Part shown: positions 14,342-21,809 of the stretch, piece by piece | Position numbering within the stretch: position 1 is the stretch's first letter | How the letters are laid out: every line of letters starts with the position of its first letter | Virus record (IMG/VR): IMGVR_UViG_3300041809_000148 | Location: 1 to 31,482 of that record | DNA from: a virus | Length of the DNA stretch: 31,482 nt | Strand: one strand, 5' to 3' | Made by a program: the position numbers and the translations under genes | Notes under the pieces: model-generated | Seen by the model: only the letters and a program-made list of their open reading frames with translations | What the model was told of the DNA's origin: nothing | The model's database searches: none

Positions 14342-14926
14342 ATGCCCGTCCAGCCGTCTATCCATATCCCTTTGACGCTCGTACTTCGGGAGGAAACCGC
14401 GAAGCAATTCCAGGACTCCCTGAAAGATGTCCCCTTCACCGATTGGCTGGCTACCAGAGCACGGCTTTGGTTCGAGAATTATGCTAACGGCGGCGTCATG
14501 CTGTCGCCCGATCAGGTCAAGAAGATCGAGGAAACTGTCGAAAAGCCAGTCAGCAACGGCAGCGATGTTGTGAATGCCGTTGGGGCAAGCCGCAATATCC
14601 AGGACGGCTCCCACACGTTTCTCTTGACGTTGGACCCAACTTGGGTGCAGCCGCTTAAAGATCGCGCTGCCGAGATGGGCCGCACGCCAGAGGAGCTTAT
14701 CGACGATATGTTCTCCATCGGCATGGAGAACAACTGGGCCTATTCGCTAGACCCGGCGTATCAGCCTCCGGTGTATTTCCCGCATCCTGAGATTCTGAAG
14801 GGGCTGACGGGGAAAGATCGCCCAACCGGCGCGGAGGTTGAAAAGGGTATCCAGCAACTCGTTACGGAAGCGCGGAAGGCCGTGGATCGGGCAAAGGCGC
14901 TGGAGGCTCCGGTAGAGGTTGCCTAA
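14342..14926 (+). CDS. Hypothetical protein, possible tandem ribbon-helix-helix
   Basis: 194 residues; AAAGGTC precedes ATG 14342. Two similar strand-helix-helix stretches can be seen: HIPLTLVLREETAKQFQDSL (about 8-27) then WLATRARLWFENY, and TFLLTLDPTWVQPLKDRAAE (about 92-111) then TPEELIDDMFSIGMENNW. Each resembles a ribbon-helix-helix unit, so the protein might be a single-chain DNA-binding dimer. The C-terminal 40 residues are a charged helix. Stop and the next start overlap as TAATG. Confidence 0.5.
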   Translation: MPVQPSIHIPLTLVLREETAKQFQDSLKDVPFTDWLATRARLWFENYANGGVMLSPDQVKKIEETVEKPVSNGSDVVNAVGASRNIQDGSHTFLLTLDPTWVQPLKDRAAEMGRTPEELIDDMFSIGMENNWAYSLDPAYQPPVYFPHPEILKGLTGKDRPTGAEVEKGIQQLVTEARKAVDRAKALEAPVEVA

Positions 14927-15441
14927 TGCCAATTTATGAATTCGCCTGCGCTCACGAAGGATGCTACTTGCAGGGGCGCGTCTGGGAAGCCTACTTCACG
15001 AAGATTGGTGCTACGATGCCCAACTGTGTGGAGTGTGGCAATCCGACGCAGCTTATGCCTTCAATCTCCCACGCCATCTGGTTGGGCACTCTCGACAAGT
15101 ACAACCAGCCGGGATGCGTAACCCAGAACCCCACAGAGGACGGCGGGCACGTCGCCTATCGGGTCAGAAGTAGCCGTATGGTGGATGGCTCCCCTGAGCC
15201 CGTTCGCATCCGCACAGTTCAAGAGCAGAGGGAGTATTGCAAGGCCGAAGGACTGACAATGCCGAGCGACATGCCGCCGCACGCGGAGTATTCGGCTAAG
15301 GGGGCAAGCTGCCAAGGAATGCCGGGGTGCTGGGCCAGTGTCAACGAGGATTTTATTGCAGAGCAGAAAGCAAAGCCCCTACCGCCAGAGGCACCGGCTC
15401 CCATCACTGTGGTTGAGCGGTCTGTGGAGGTTGCGGACTAG
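14926..15441 (+). CDS. FmdB-like zinc-ribbon protein
   Basis: 171 residues. The N-terminus MPIYEFACAHEGCYLQGRVW and then MPNCVECGNPTQLMPS match the FmdB-type zinc ribbon, with Cys at about 8, 13, 34 and 37. The first cysteine pair is spaced by four residues rather than two. FmdB-like ribbons occur in small bacterial and phage proteins of mostly unknown role. A second Cys pair (ASCQGMPGCW, about 127-135) and a Pro-rich tail follow. Coupled by TAATG to the upstream gene. Possibly an assembly or regulatory factor for the portal gene that follows. Confidence 0.68.
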   Translation: MPIYEFACAHEGCYLQGRVWEAYFTKIGATMPNCVECGNPTQLMPSISHAIWLGTLDKYNQPGCVTQNPTEDGGHVAYRVRSSRMVDGSPEPVRIRTVQEQREYCKAEGLTMPSDMPPHAEYSAKGASCQGMPGCWASVNEDFIAEQKAKPLPPEAPAPITVVERSVEVAD

Positions 15442-15495
15442 GGCCTCGATTCAAAGTAACGAGAGCGTTTGTCTGTATCCAGACACGACGAAACT

Positions 15496-17385
15496 ATGGA
15501 TTTTTTGCCAGTTGGCCCACATTACGGCTCTGACTCAGATGGTGAGAACGCGCATTATGCCACCGGGAATCAGGGCGAGGACAGGCAGAAGTACCTGTCA
15601 GGGTTAGAGCATTGGCGCGAATCCGCAAAAGAGGAAGCCTACAAAACAGCAGACCTGAACCCAGAAAAGGAAGCTGCTGCTAGGTACATGCGGGCGCTTG
15701 GCGGGGAGTATTGGGATCGGCGTAGAGCGAAGTACAAGTCAAAGGTTTTCGACAATCGCCTCAACAATTCTCGCATTACCGACCTTTCCCTCCTTACCCA
15801 AACCCGTCCTACGATAGACATCTCTACCAAAATTGACGCCTACAAAGGGGAGGCAGACATCGTTTCTAAGGTCATCCGCTCAGAGTGGCTGACAAGAGAC
15901 ATGGATGCTGAATTCATCCGCGTCAACGACATCACCAAATTGAACGGGACAGGGTTCTGGAAGATTGGCGCGGCGTCTCCAGGGATGATGCAGGCTATTT
16001 CCTGTGGGCCGGATTCTGTATTCCCGATCCAGCCTGGATTCCATTTACAGAATTCCACAGCCATGCTCTACAAGACGTGGAAAGCCCTGTCATATTTCAG
16101 GAACAAGTTTCCTTACGGCTGCGCTGGAATTGAAAAAGAACTGTCCGACGTAGAACAGGGCGCGGGCGGAGCGGCGCAGTTCACGCGGCCTAAAGAATAT
16201 CCAGAGTACACTTGGGAGCGCTTATCGCCAGCAATGCGGCGCTCTGTTGGGATTCGCATAGGATCGGGGGATATTGGCACCAGCGTTTTCAAATCATTGG
16301 AAATGCAAGAGTACTACGTCGATGACCCGCAGGTGAACGAATCCAAGAACAAGGTCTTGATGCGGCATCCCTATCTGCCGCTTACCCTTTACAACTGGTG
16401 GTACTGGGTCAACCCCGGAGAGCGTCTGTATCCACGTAAACGGCTCCTGGTGTTTGCGGGCCGCAGGCTGATGTACGATGGGCCTGCCCCGTTCTGGCAT
16501 GGGCTGTTCCCCTTCGCTACGCTGCGCCTCAATCCAGTCCCGTGGTCCTTCTGGGGCCTGTCGAAGTATCGAGACCTGCTACCTCTTAACGAGGGGATGA
16601 ATGAGATCATCGCTGGCATCCTGGACATGGTGCGGCGGGCTCTCAACCCCACGGTTGTCACCAAAGCGGGCGCTGTGCCCCAAGCAACGTGGCGGGAGTT
16701 CTACCCCGACATGCCAGGGGCAAGACTCTACATGCTGCCGAACAGCAATCCTCAGACGGACGTGAGGTACATAGCTCCCCCAGAGATCCCCGCGTGGGTG
16801 ATGCAGGCCCACCAATACCTGTCGATGGAGTTTGACCGCCTTGCCGGGATTGTCGATCCAGGGGCACTTGGGAAGAAAAAGCAAGTTCCAGGCGGCGACA
16901 CCATCGAACAGATGCGGGAAATGTTGAACACCCCAACTCAATTGGAATCCCGTTACGGGGAATTGTTCCTGCGTGATGTTGGCGTACAGGCTATGTCCAA
17001 CGTTTTCCAATACTTCGAGTTGCCCATGCGGTTGCGACTCTTAGGGAAAGACGGGATCAGCCTGGAGGACTTCAACTACGAAGGGCCGAATCTCATTCCT
17101 GACCACGTAACCCGCGAAGATCACTGGAAGAACTTCTCGATGATGATTACGCCGGGATCGCTGTTAGGATCTAGCCGTGACCGTGAAAAGCAGACAGCCA
17201 TCAATATGGCCGCAAAGGGCCTACTGCCCCTGCAATATCTGTGGAGCGTTTTGGAACTCAACCCGAAACAGCTTATGGAAATGCTCAAGCAGGAACATGA
17301 GATGGGTATTGGGGCCAAAGCGCCTAAGCCGTCAGGGCAGTCTGCTCCCAAGATGACGGGTGGCCAGAAGACGGGGAACGTCTGA
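15496..17385 (+). CDS. Portal protein
   Basis: 629 residues from ATG 15496; an in-frame TTG at 15469 would add nine residues and cannot be ruled out. Forms the dodecameric ring through which DNA enters the head and to which the tail joins. The family-like core is RLNPVPWSFWGLSKYRDLLP then LNEGMNEIIAGILDMVRRA (roughly residues 340-385 of the longer form), typical of portals that turn from the wing into the stem. A long N-terminal wing has many aromatic residues. The C-terminal tail is rich in Lys, Gly and Pro. Lies upstream of the scaffold-like and coat genes, the normal order. Confidence 0.82.
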   Translation: MDFLPVGPHYGSDSDGENAHYATGNQGEDRQKYLSGLEHWRESAKEEAYKTADLNPEKEAAARYMRALGGEYWDRRRAKYKSKVFDNRLNNSRITDLSLLTQTRPTIDISTKIDAYKGEADIVSKVIRSEWLTRDMDAEFIRVNDITKLNGTGFWKIGAASPGMMQAISCGPDSVFPIQPGFHLQNSTAMLYKTWKALSYFRNKFPYGCAGIEKELSDVEQGAGGAAQFTRPKEYPEYTWERLSPAMRRSVGIRIGSGDIGTSVFKSLEMQEYYVDDPQVNESKNKVLMRHPYLPLTLYNWWYWVNPGERLYPRKRLLVFAGRRLMYDGPAPFWHGLFPFATLRLNPVPWSFWGLSKYRDLLPLNEGMNEIIAGILDMVRRALNPTVVTKAGAVPQATWREFYPDMPGARLYMLPNSNPQTDVRYIAPPEIPAWVMQAHQYLSMEFDRLAGIVDPGALGKKKQVPGGDTIEQMREMLNTPTQLESRYGELFLRDVGVQAMSNVFQYFELPMRLRLLGKDGISLEDFNYEGPNLIPDHVTREDHWKNFSMMITPGSLLGSSRDREKQTAINMAAKGLLPLQYLWSVLELNPKQLMEMLKQEHEMGIGAKAPKPSGQSAPKMTGGQKTGNV

Positions 17386-17390
17386 AGTGT

Positions 17391-17467
17391 GCGCCCATGG
17401 CTCAATTGGATAAAGCAACTGACTCTTAATCAGTAGATTGAAGGTTCGACTCCTTCTGGGCGCACCA
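17391..17467 (+). tRNA. tRNA-Lys(CTT)
   Basis: Cloverleaf: acceptor GCGCCCA (17391-17397) pairs with TGGGCGC (17457-17463), then A and an encoded CCA. Anticodon stem ACTGA/TCAGT encloses CTCTTAA, giving anticodon CTT (17425-17427), which reads AAG. T arm GAAGG-TTCGACT-CCTTC is perfect. The D stem is short with one mismatch. It starts five nt after the portal stop. Confidence 0.92.
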
Positions 17468-17540
17468 TCCTAAGCCCCTTAGCCGATTTATTAGTAACGG
17501 TTGGGACTCCAGCCAAAACTGAGAAAGGGGGATCTACATT

Positions 17541-17591
17541 ATGGCACGTAAAAAGGGCCGCAAGGCGAAGCGCGGGCACAAGCGCGCGTAA
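17541..17591 (+). CDS. Lys/Arg-rich micro-ORF (16 aa)
   Basis: Sixteen codons, MARKKGRKAKRGHKRA, with a G-rich binding site (AAAGGGGGAT, 17525-17534) upstream of ATG 17541. Five Lys, four Arg and one His give a strongly cationic peptide. A related 13-residue frame (MARHKKGRKKVRK) occurs at 24455. The shared start and KKGRK core, plus two good binding sites, argue against chance. Four of five lysine codons are AAG, readable by the phage tRNA-Lys(CTT) just upstream. A long hairpin follows. It could be a DNA-condensing virion peptide, a regulatory leader or a host-directed peptide; none is proven. Confidence 0.55.
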   Translation: MARKKGRKAKRGHKRA

Positions 17592-17603
17592 CTCAACGCC
17601 GAT

Positions 17604-17648
17604 AGGGGGTAGTGGAGAACAGGCAGAATCGCTTGGACACTACCCTCT
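17604..17648 (+). promoter_or_regulatory. 11-bp hairpin between micro-ORF and next gene
   Basis: AGGGGGTAGTG (17604-17614) pairs with CACTACCCTCT (17638-17648) with one G-U pair, loop of 23 nt. It lies 12 nt after the micro-ORF stop and ends 25 nt before ATG 17674. Without a T-run it is not a standard terminator. A CAGGCAG / CTGCGCCTG pairing offers an alternative fold. Confidence 0.5.
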
Positions 17649-17673
17649 GCGCCTGCCATAAAAGAGAGACCAC

Positions 17674-17952
17674 ATGGAAAAACAACTTCTTGGATCAGAA
17701 GCCTCGCTTCAGAAGAACAGTCCGCTGAATGTCGAGCACGATGGCAAGACGGGGACTCCTGAAGAGCAGTTGCTTGGCTCCCATGCCCCGACTTCTCGCA
17801 CACCTGTTCCGTTGCAGCAATTCAATAAGGGAGAAAGGGCCGGGACGTTCCAACTCTCCGGTTCAGAAGCTCCCTTGGACCACACGCCGACCAAAGGCTA
17901 TACGTCGTTCAAAACTCCGCTGAGCGACCGTGCGGTGAAACAATCGAAGTAG
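17674..17952 (+). CDS. Protein with three 28-residue repeats
   Basis: 92 residues, no family recognised. The heptad QLLGSEA begins at residue 4, QLLGSHA at 32 and QLSGSEA at 60, an exact 28-residue spacing, each followed by Pro/Ser/Thr-rich polar sequence. The polar linkers suggest a flexible protein with three binding motifs. Located just before the scaffold region, it may bind capsid subunits, as short linear motifs in assembly factors do. It follows the 11-bp hairpin. Confidence 0.6.
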   Translation: MEKQLLGSEASLQKNSPLNVEHDGKTGTPEEQLLGSHAPTSRTPVPLQQFNKGERAGTFQLSGSEAPLDHTPTKGYTSFKTPLSDRAVKQSK

Positions 17953-17963
17953 GTTAGGCGTTT

Positions 17964-18338
17964 ATGGCCACCACAGCCACCCCTCCTCTTTCCCCTGATG
18001 TGACCCAGCAGCAGGCTCCCCCACTCCAGCGATACGCCGAAGGTGCGGCTCAACAGAGTGCGGGGGCTGGCGGTGCGTCCGGTCCCCAGGCGTCCATGCA
18101 ATTTGTTCTGCAAAAGATGCAGTCCATTTCAAAGGACATGATGGACGTGGCGAAGGTGTTGTCGATTGAGAAGCCCGCGCTGATGCCAATCGTGACAAGG
18201 GCGGCGGGCATGATGAAGATGATCGAGAAAGAAGCACAGCAGAGTTTACAAGGCCAGGGGAGCCCAATGTCCACTGGGTCGGAACCGGCGCAAACCGCGA
18301 TGGCGATGCCGGAAGGCCCTGAAGCAATGGGCGCATAA
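17964..18338 (+). CDS. Head-module hypothetical protein (124 aa)
   Basis: Low-complexity ends (Pro/Gln/Gly-rich) flank one helical, Met-rich segment: MQFVLQKMQSISKDMMDVAK then LSIEKPALMPIVTRAAGMMK (about 45-90). Such a layout (disordered tails, amphipathic core) is common in internal capsid or assembly accessory proteins. It sits 24 nt before the scaffold-like gene. No known family is recognised. Confidence 0.55.
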   Translation: MATTATPPLSPDVTQQQAPPLQRYAEGAAQQSAGAGGASGPQASMQFVLQKMQSISKDMMDVAKVLSIEKPALMPIVTRAAGMMKMIEKEAQQSLQGQGSPMSTGSEPAQTAMAMPEGPEAMGA

Positions 18339-18362
18339 CCCTCTGGCTGGAAGGGACGCGCT

Positions 18363-19271
18363 ATGGCTAAGAAGACGAGCAGTGCGTTTGACGCGCTGCT
18401 TGAAACGTTTGGGAACGATGAAGACAAAACCCTCTTCACCCAGTTGGCAGAAAAGAACCCCAAGGTCATGGAGTTCGGGCTTCGCCAGGACGACTACTCA
18501 AGAAAGCTTGACGAACACCGAACAGAGCTAGAGGAGCTTCAGGGCTGGCGCGATTGGCGCACCGCAAACTGGGACCCCGAGGCTAAGATGACCAAGGCGG
18601 AACGAGAAAAACAGACACGGCTCGAAACTCTGGAAGCGGAGAAGGCCGACCTGGAAAGCCGAATTGCACTGGGAGGGGATATGTCATTTGAAGACGTGGA
18701 ACGCTTCGGCAACGAGTGGCTGAAGAAAACGGGGATCGACCCCACCAAGCTAGTCAAAACTGATGTTTTTGACGAGAAGGTTAAGGGATTTGAACAGTGG
18801 ACTAAGAACCTGAACGCCTATACGGCGAAGGCGGCACTGGAGGTTCCTTACCTGAACTCTAAGCATCAACAGGAATTCGGGGAAATGTTCGATCCCGAAG
18901 AGTTCCTGAAGGCGGCGAACGAAGCCGGAACGGTCGATTTGAGGGGTTTCTACAACGACAAGTATGTAGCTTCCAAGCGGATCGACAAGATGAAAGCTGA
19001 CTACGACGCGAAGCTGAAGGAAAAGGATGACGCTCTTGTCGCAGAGAAGAAAGCGGCAGACGAGCGGCTGGCGCGAGTGGCTGGGATGGGGCCGCAAGGC
19101 TCTGGAAGCCCAACCGACATGGAAGGCCCTACGATGGGTCCGCTCCAGAAAAAGTTGCTCGGGATGGAAAAGAAGGACGATTCAAGCGGGGCTCCCGAAG
19201 TCCCACTTGGCGACGGCGGGATTGCCGCCTACGCGGCAAGGGAATTCAACAAGAACGCGGCTGGCCGCTAA
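18363..19271 (+). CDS. Putative capsid scaffolding protein
   Basis: 302 residues, highly charged and mostly helical. Coiled-coil-like segments occur at about 45-100 (KLDEHRTELEELQGWRDWRT, then ETLEAEKADLESRI) and 215-240 (MKADYDAKLKEKDDALVAEK). The end is Gly/Ser-rich with a short basic-aromatic helix (GIAAYAAREFNKNAAGR), like coat-binding tails of scaffolds. Location directly before the coat gene matches scaffolds, which guide coat assembly and then leave. No protease motif is seen within it. Ribosome site AAGGGACGCT precedes ATG 18363. Confidence 0.65.
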   Translation: MAKKTSSAFDALLETFGNDEDKTLFTQLAEKNPKVMEFGLRQDDYSRKLDEHRTELEELQGWRDWRTANWDPEAKMTKAEREKQTRLETLEAEKADLESRIALGGDMSFEDVERFGNEWLKKTGIDPTKLVKTDVFDEKVKGFEQWTKNLNAYTAKAALEVPYLNSKHQQEFGEMFDPEEFLKAANEAGTVDLRGFYNDKYVASKRIDKMKADYDAKLKEKDDALVAEKKAADERLARVAGMGPQGSGSPTDMEGPTMGPLQKKLLGMEKKDDSSGAPEVPLGDGGIAAYAAREFNKNAAGR

Positions 19272-19289
19272 GCTCAAATAGTAGAGCGT

Positions 19290-19337
19290 AGTGCCATAGC
19301 CGCCGATTTGGACTAACGAAGGATTGTCTATGGCACT
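19290..19337 (+). promoter_or_regulatory. Hairpin sequestering the capsid gene start codon
   Basis: AGTGCCATAG (19290-19299) is perfectly complementary to CTATGGCACT (19328-19337), a 10-bp stem containing the ATG at 19330-19332. The 28-nt loop carries the AAGGA ribosome binding site. This would mask the start codon until the structure opens. Confidence 0.75.
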
Positions 19338-21116
19338 GCAATTAAGCGACCTCACTGCATTTACTGATCAGTATATTGTGGAGAGGACGACTGATGTGAT
19401 CTTCAAACAGTCGCCGCTCTTCACACGACTGCTCAATCGTCGGAGAATGCGCTTCCAAGGTGGAACGTACATTAAATAGTTGAGTGTACGATAAATCTGG
19501 CTAAATCGGTGAAACTCTTTGAAAACAAAGACAATACCGAGGAAAGACTGGGCGGTGAGAATCAATCAACTTACGGATACTGAGGCGGCTTACATAGCCG
19601 GGCTGCTCGATGGCGAAGGCACAATCGGGATGAAGAAGGCCTTCAACAAGAGCGGAGACCGCAAGCTTCGGTATCGCCCTTACGTCGTGGTGGCTACGAC
19701 CACTTCCTGCGTTTTGGCTAGTTGGTTGATGTCTGTGCTTGATGTCCAAGTTCATCCGGCCAATCGGAAGGCTGACAACCCAAAGCATAAGAAGGCTCTG
19801 CTTGTCAGGATGTCCGAGAGGCCAGGGGAAGAATTACTGAAACGGATTCTCCCTTATCTGGTGATAAAAAAGCATCAAGCGGAATTGTTCCTTCGATATC
19901 GGGAAATCCAGAAGGCATGTGGTCCTTCCCTCCGATGGTCAAGGAATAGAATGCTGGCGGTTAGAGTGCTTCGGGATTGGTACTGCAAAGAGTTCCACCG
20001 TCTCAACGCCAAAGGCCCAGAATCCGTAGAGGCTAATATGCCAGACGCTATCTCCGAAGCAGAGATAGTAAAGATAGAGTCCGACCTGCACGGTGACGTG
20101 CAGAGGGCAAGTGGTGACACTCGGCCCCGCCTACTGATGTAGCTGTAAGTCAGTAGGTCATAAAAGTAACAGGTTGTCAACGGCCCATCATCTACAGCGA
20201 ACTGAACGGTGACTGGTTCTCGAAGGGTGACAACTTCAACATCAGTTATGTGACCACGGACACGGCCTTCGCGGTCAACATGAAGACCAGCTACGTCAAT
20301 GTCACGCTATATGGAATAGATGACGTTTTGAACCGTGGCCCGCAGGCAGCGTTCTCCATCGTGGAGTCCAAGTTCGCGAACGCTTCGATGAAGATGGCGA
20401 AACTGATCGCCACTGGTCTGTACCAGGACGGTCAGAGTTCAGTATCGCCGCCTTTCACCGGAGCCCTGTCAGGCACCAAGTCGATGGACGGCTTGCTGGC
20501 CTGGGTTGACGACGGCAATTCCAGCGGCACGTATTTGACGGTTGGCGATCAGACGCAGAGCACCGCAGCCATCGGCGGCATTACCCGCATCGATCTGTTT
20601 GCAGCCAGCGCCTATTCCTTCACCACCGGCATTACGCCTGCTGCCGCAGTTGGCGGAGCGAACTCTTACGTGAATCGTGGGTACTCTGCGTACTCCCTGA
20701 TCGACGTGAACACGGCCTATGGTTTCGCGTGGTTCGGCAACGACTACGTGGACCTGATGCCAGGGACGCAGACGGCCTACAACAAGATCTGGAACACCCT
20801 TCAGCCTCAACAGCGCTACAACGACGGTCAGAGCGACGTTGGCAAAGTGGGCTTCCAGGCGTTCCGATTCAACGCCGCCGAAGTCGTCATCGACAAGTAC
20901 ATCCCCTCGGATGGCACGAACGGGCTGCTGCTTGGCCTCAACACCAACTACATCGAACTGTACATCAGCGAGAACAAGAAGTTCCAGTTTGGGTTCACCG
21001 GCTTCAAAGAAGCGCAGAACTCCATCGACATCGCCGGGCAGTTCTTGTTTTCCGGGAACCTCATGGTGCCTAATCCAAGAACCTGCTTCAAGATTGTCGG
21101 CCCAGTCCTCCTGTAA
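19330..21116 (+). CDS. Major capsid protein, interrupted by a group I intron
   Basis: The gene is split: exon 1 19330-19472 (143 nt) and exon 2 20177-21116 (940 nt), total 1083 nt, 360 residues plus stop. Exon 1 ends in GGTY and the first two bases of ATT; exon 2 supplies the last base, giving I-Q-R-P-I-I-Y-S-E-L. Unspliced, translation would stop at TAG 19477-19479. The protein MALQLSDLTAFTDQYIVERT, with FQGGTYI at about 42-48 and further on TAYGFAWFGNDYVDLMPG, is typical of HK97-fold coats of tailed phages. It forms the icosahedral shell. Its start codon is buried in a hairpin. Confidence 0.87.
19473..20176 (+). ncRNA. Group I self-splicing intron (704 nt)
   Basis: P1: exon CGTACAT (19466-19472) pairs with GTGTACG (19484-19490), with a U-G wobble at the splice site. 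P10: exon 2 TCAAC (20177-20181) pairs with GTTGA (19479-19483). P3: TCTGGC (19496-19501) with GCCAGA (20040-20045). P4: TCGGT (19506-19510) with ACCGA (19536-19540). P5: CTTTG-AAAA-CAAAG (19517-19530). P7: GGCT (20031-20034) with AGTC (20078-20081), weak. P8: CTATCTC (20048-20054) with GAGATAG (20062-20068). P9 hairpins are CTGCAC/GTGCAG (20086-20103) and CCTACTGA/TCAGTAGG (20130-20157). The last intron base is G, as required. Confidence 0.92.
19555..20142 (+). CDS. LAGLIDADG homing endonuclease in the intron
   Basis: 195 residues from GTG 19555, preferred because GAGGAAAG lies about ten nt upstream; a TTG at 19519 would start inside the P5 helix. One LAGLIDADG motif is present: TEAAYIAGLLDGEGTIGM (about residues 9-26), so it should act as a homodimer. 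Later helical parts carry KKHQAELFLRYREIQKA. It copies the intron into intronless capsid genes. Its coding sequence includes the P3, P7, P8 and first P9 strands of the intron core (20031-20103), so that DNA is under both protein and RNA constraint. Stop is TAG 20140-20142. Confidence 0.88.
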   Translation: MRINQLTDTEAAYIAGLLDGEGTIGMKKAFNKSGDRKLRYRPYVVVATTTSCVLASWLMSVLDVQVHPANRKADNPKHKKALLVRMSERPGEELLKRILPYLVIKKHQAELFLRYREIQKACGPSLRWSRNRMLAVRVLRDWYCKEFHRLNAKGPESVEANMPDAISEAEIVKIESDLHGDVQRASGDTRPRLLM

Positions 21117-21143
21117 CGAGAAAAGGCGAAAGGAGACACAGAT

Positions 21144-21794
21144 ATGTATAACCCCGTTTCTTACGGTGTGGACTCGCTGACGTTGGTTAGTGGCGTGACT
21201 TTGGGTTTCGGCCCCGGTCAAACCGCCCCGCCTCGTCTGCTTGTCATCGTCCCCACGGCGGCAACAGGAATCGTCCTGCCCGCCATCGCTTCTACTCCCC
21301 CGACCCCTCCCGGCACGCCGGGAACAACTCCAGGCGTGGGTGATGGCTTCTGCATCACCGTCCGCAACGGCGCGGCCTATGCGGTCACGCTGGCAGCGGC
21401 AACTGGCAATACGCTGGCGGATTCGCTCATCCTGAACTATACGGGCGCTATGGAGACCCTTCAGGCGTGTGCGAAAGATACCAAGTGGTATCGCATCGTG
21501 AATCCGCTCGGTGCGGTTGGTTATCGAACCGTTGGCGGGACCGTCACGGTCGCCACTACGGATCGGTATATCAACGTCGCCACGGCCACTACTACGGTCG
21601 TTCTGCAAGCTGCATCGGTCTACCCCGCTGGGGTCGAATTCGTGAGCATCATGAACTACTCTGGCAGCAGCATCAGCATTGCCGCTTCGGGGAACACCAT
21701 CAACACTACGGCGTCCCCATACATCGTCAGCACGAAGGTAAGCACCGGAATTTGCACGGATGGGGTCGCCTTCTACCTCACGCATACAGCGTAA
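21144..21794 (+). CDS. Beta-rich surface protein, paralogue A1
   Basis: 216 residues from ATG 21144 (binding site AAAGGAG). Begins MYNPVSYGVDSLTLVSGVTL, then PRLLVIVPTAAT, a Pro/Thr/Gly-rich linker (TPPTPPGTPGTTPG), and repeated short strands with Asn and Gly (IRN/TVRNGAAYAVTL, ISIAASGNTINTT). Such alternation suits a beta-sandwich or beta-helix capsid decoration or fibre protein. The next gene is a diverged tandem copy. No enzymatic motif. Confidence 0.68.
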   Translation: MYNPVSYGVDSLTLVSGVTLGFGPGQTAPPRLLVIVPTAATGIVLPAIASTPPTPPGTPGTTPGVGDGFCITVRNGAAYAVTLAAATGNTLADSLILNYTGAMETLQACAKDTKWYRIVNPLGAVGYRTVGGTVTVATTDRYINVATATTTVVLQAASVYPAGVEFVSIMNYSGSSISIAASGNTINTTASPYIVSTKVSTGICTDGVAFYLTHTA

Positions 21795-21809
21795 ACAGGA
21801 GAAGCAACT

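Noticed and set aside
19477-19479. Stop codon that could mean a truncated or pseudogenised capsid gene
   Set aside because: The group I intron pairings P1 and P10 and the exact restoration of the frame after removing 19473-20176 explain it better.
20469-21785. 438-codon minus-strand frame opposite the capsid gene and paralogue A1
   Set aside because: It spans two convincing plus-strand genes and is rich in Arg, as expected from antisense reading of GC-rich codons. No domain is visible.
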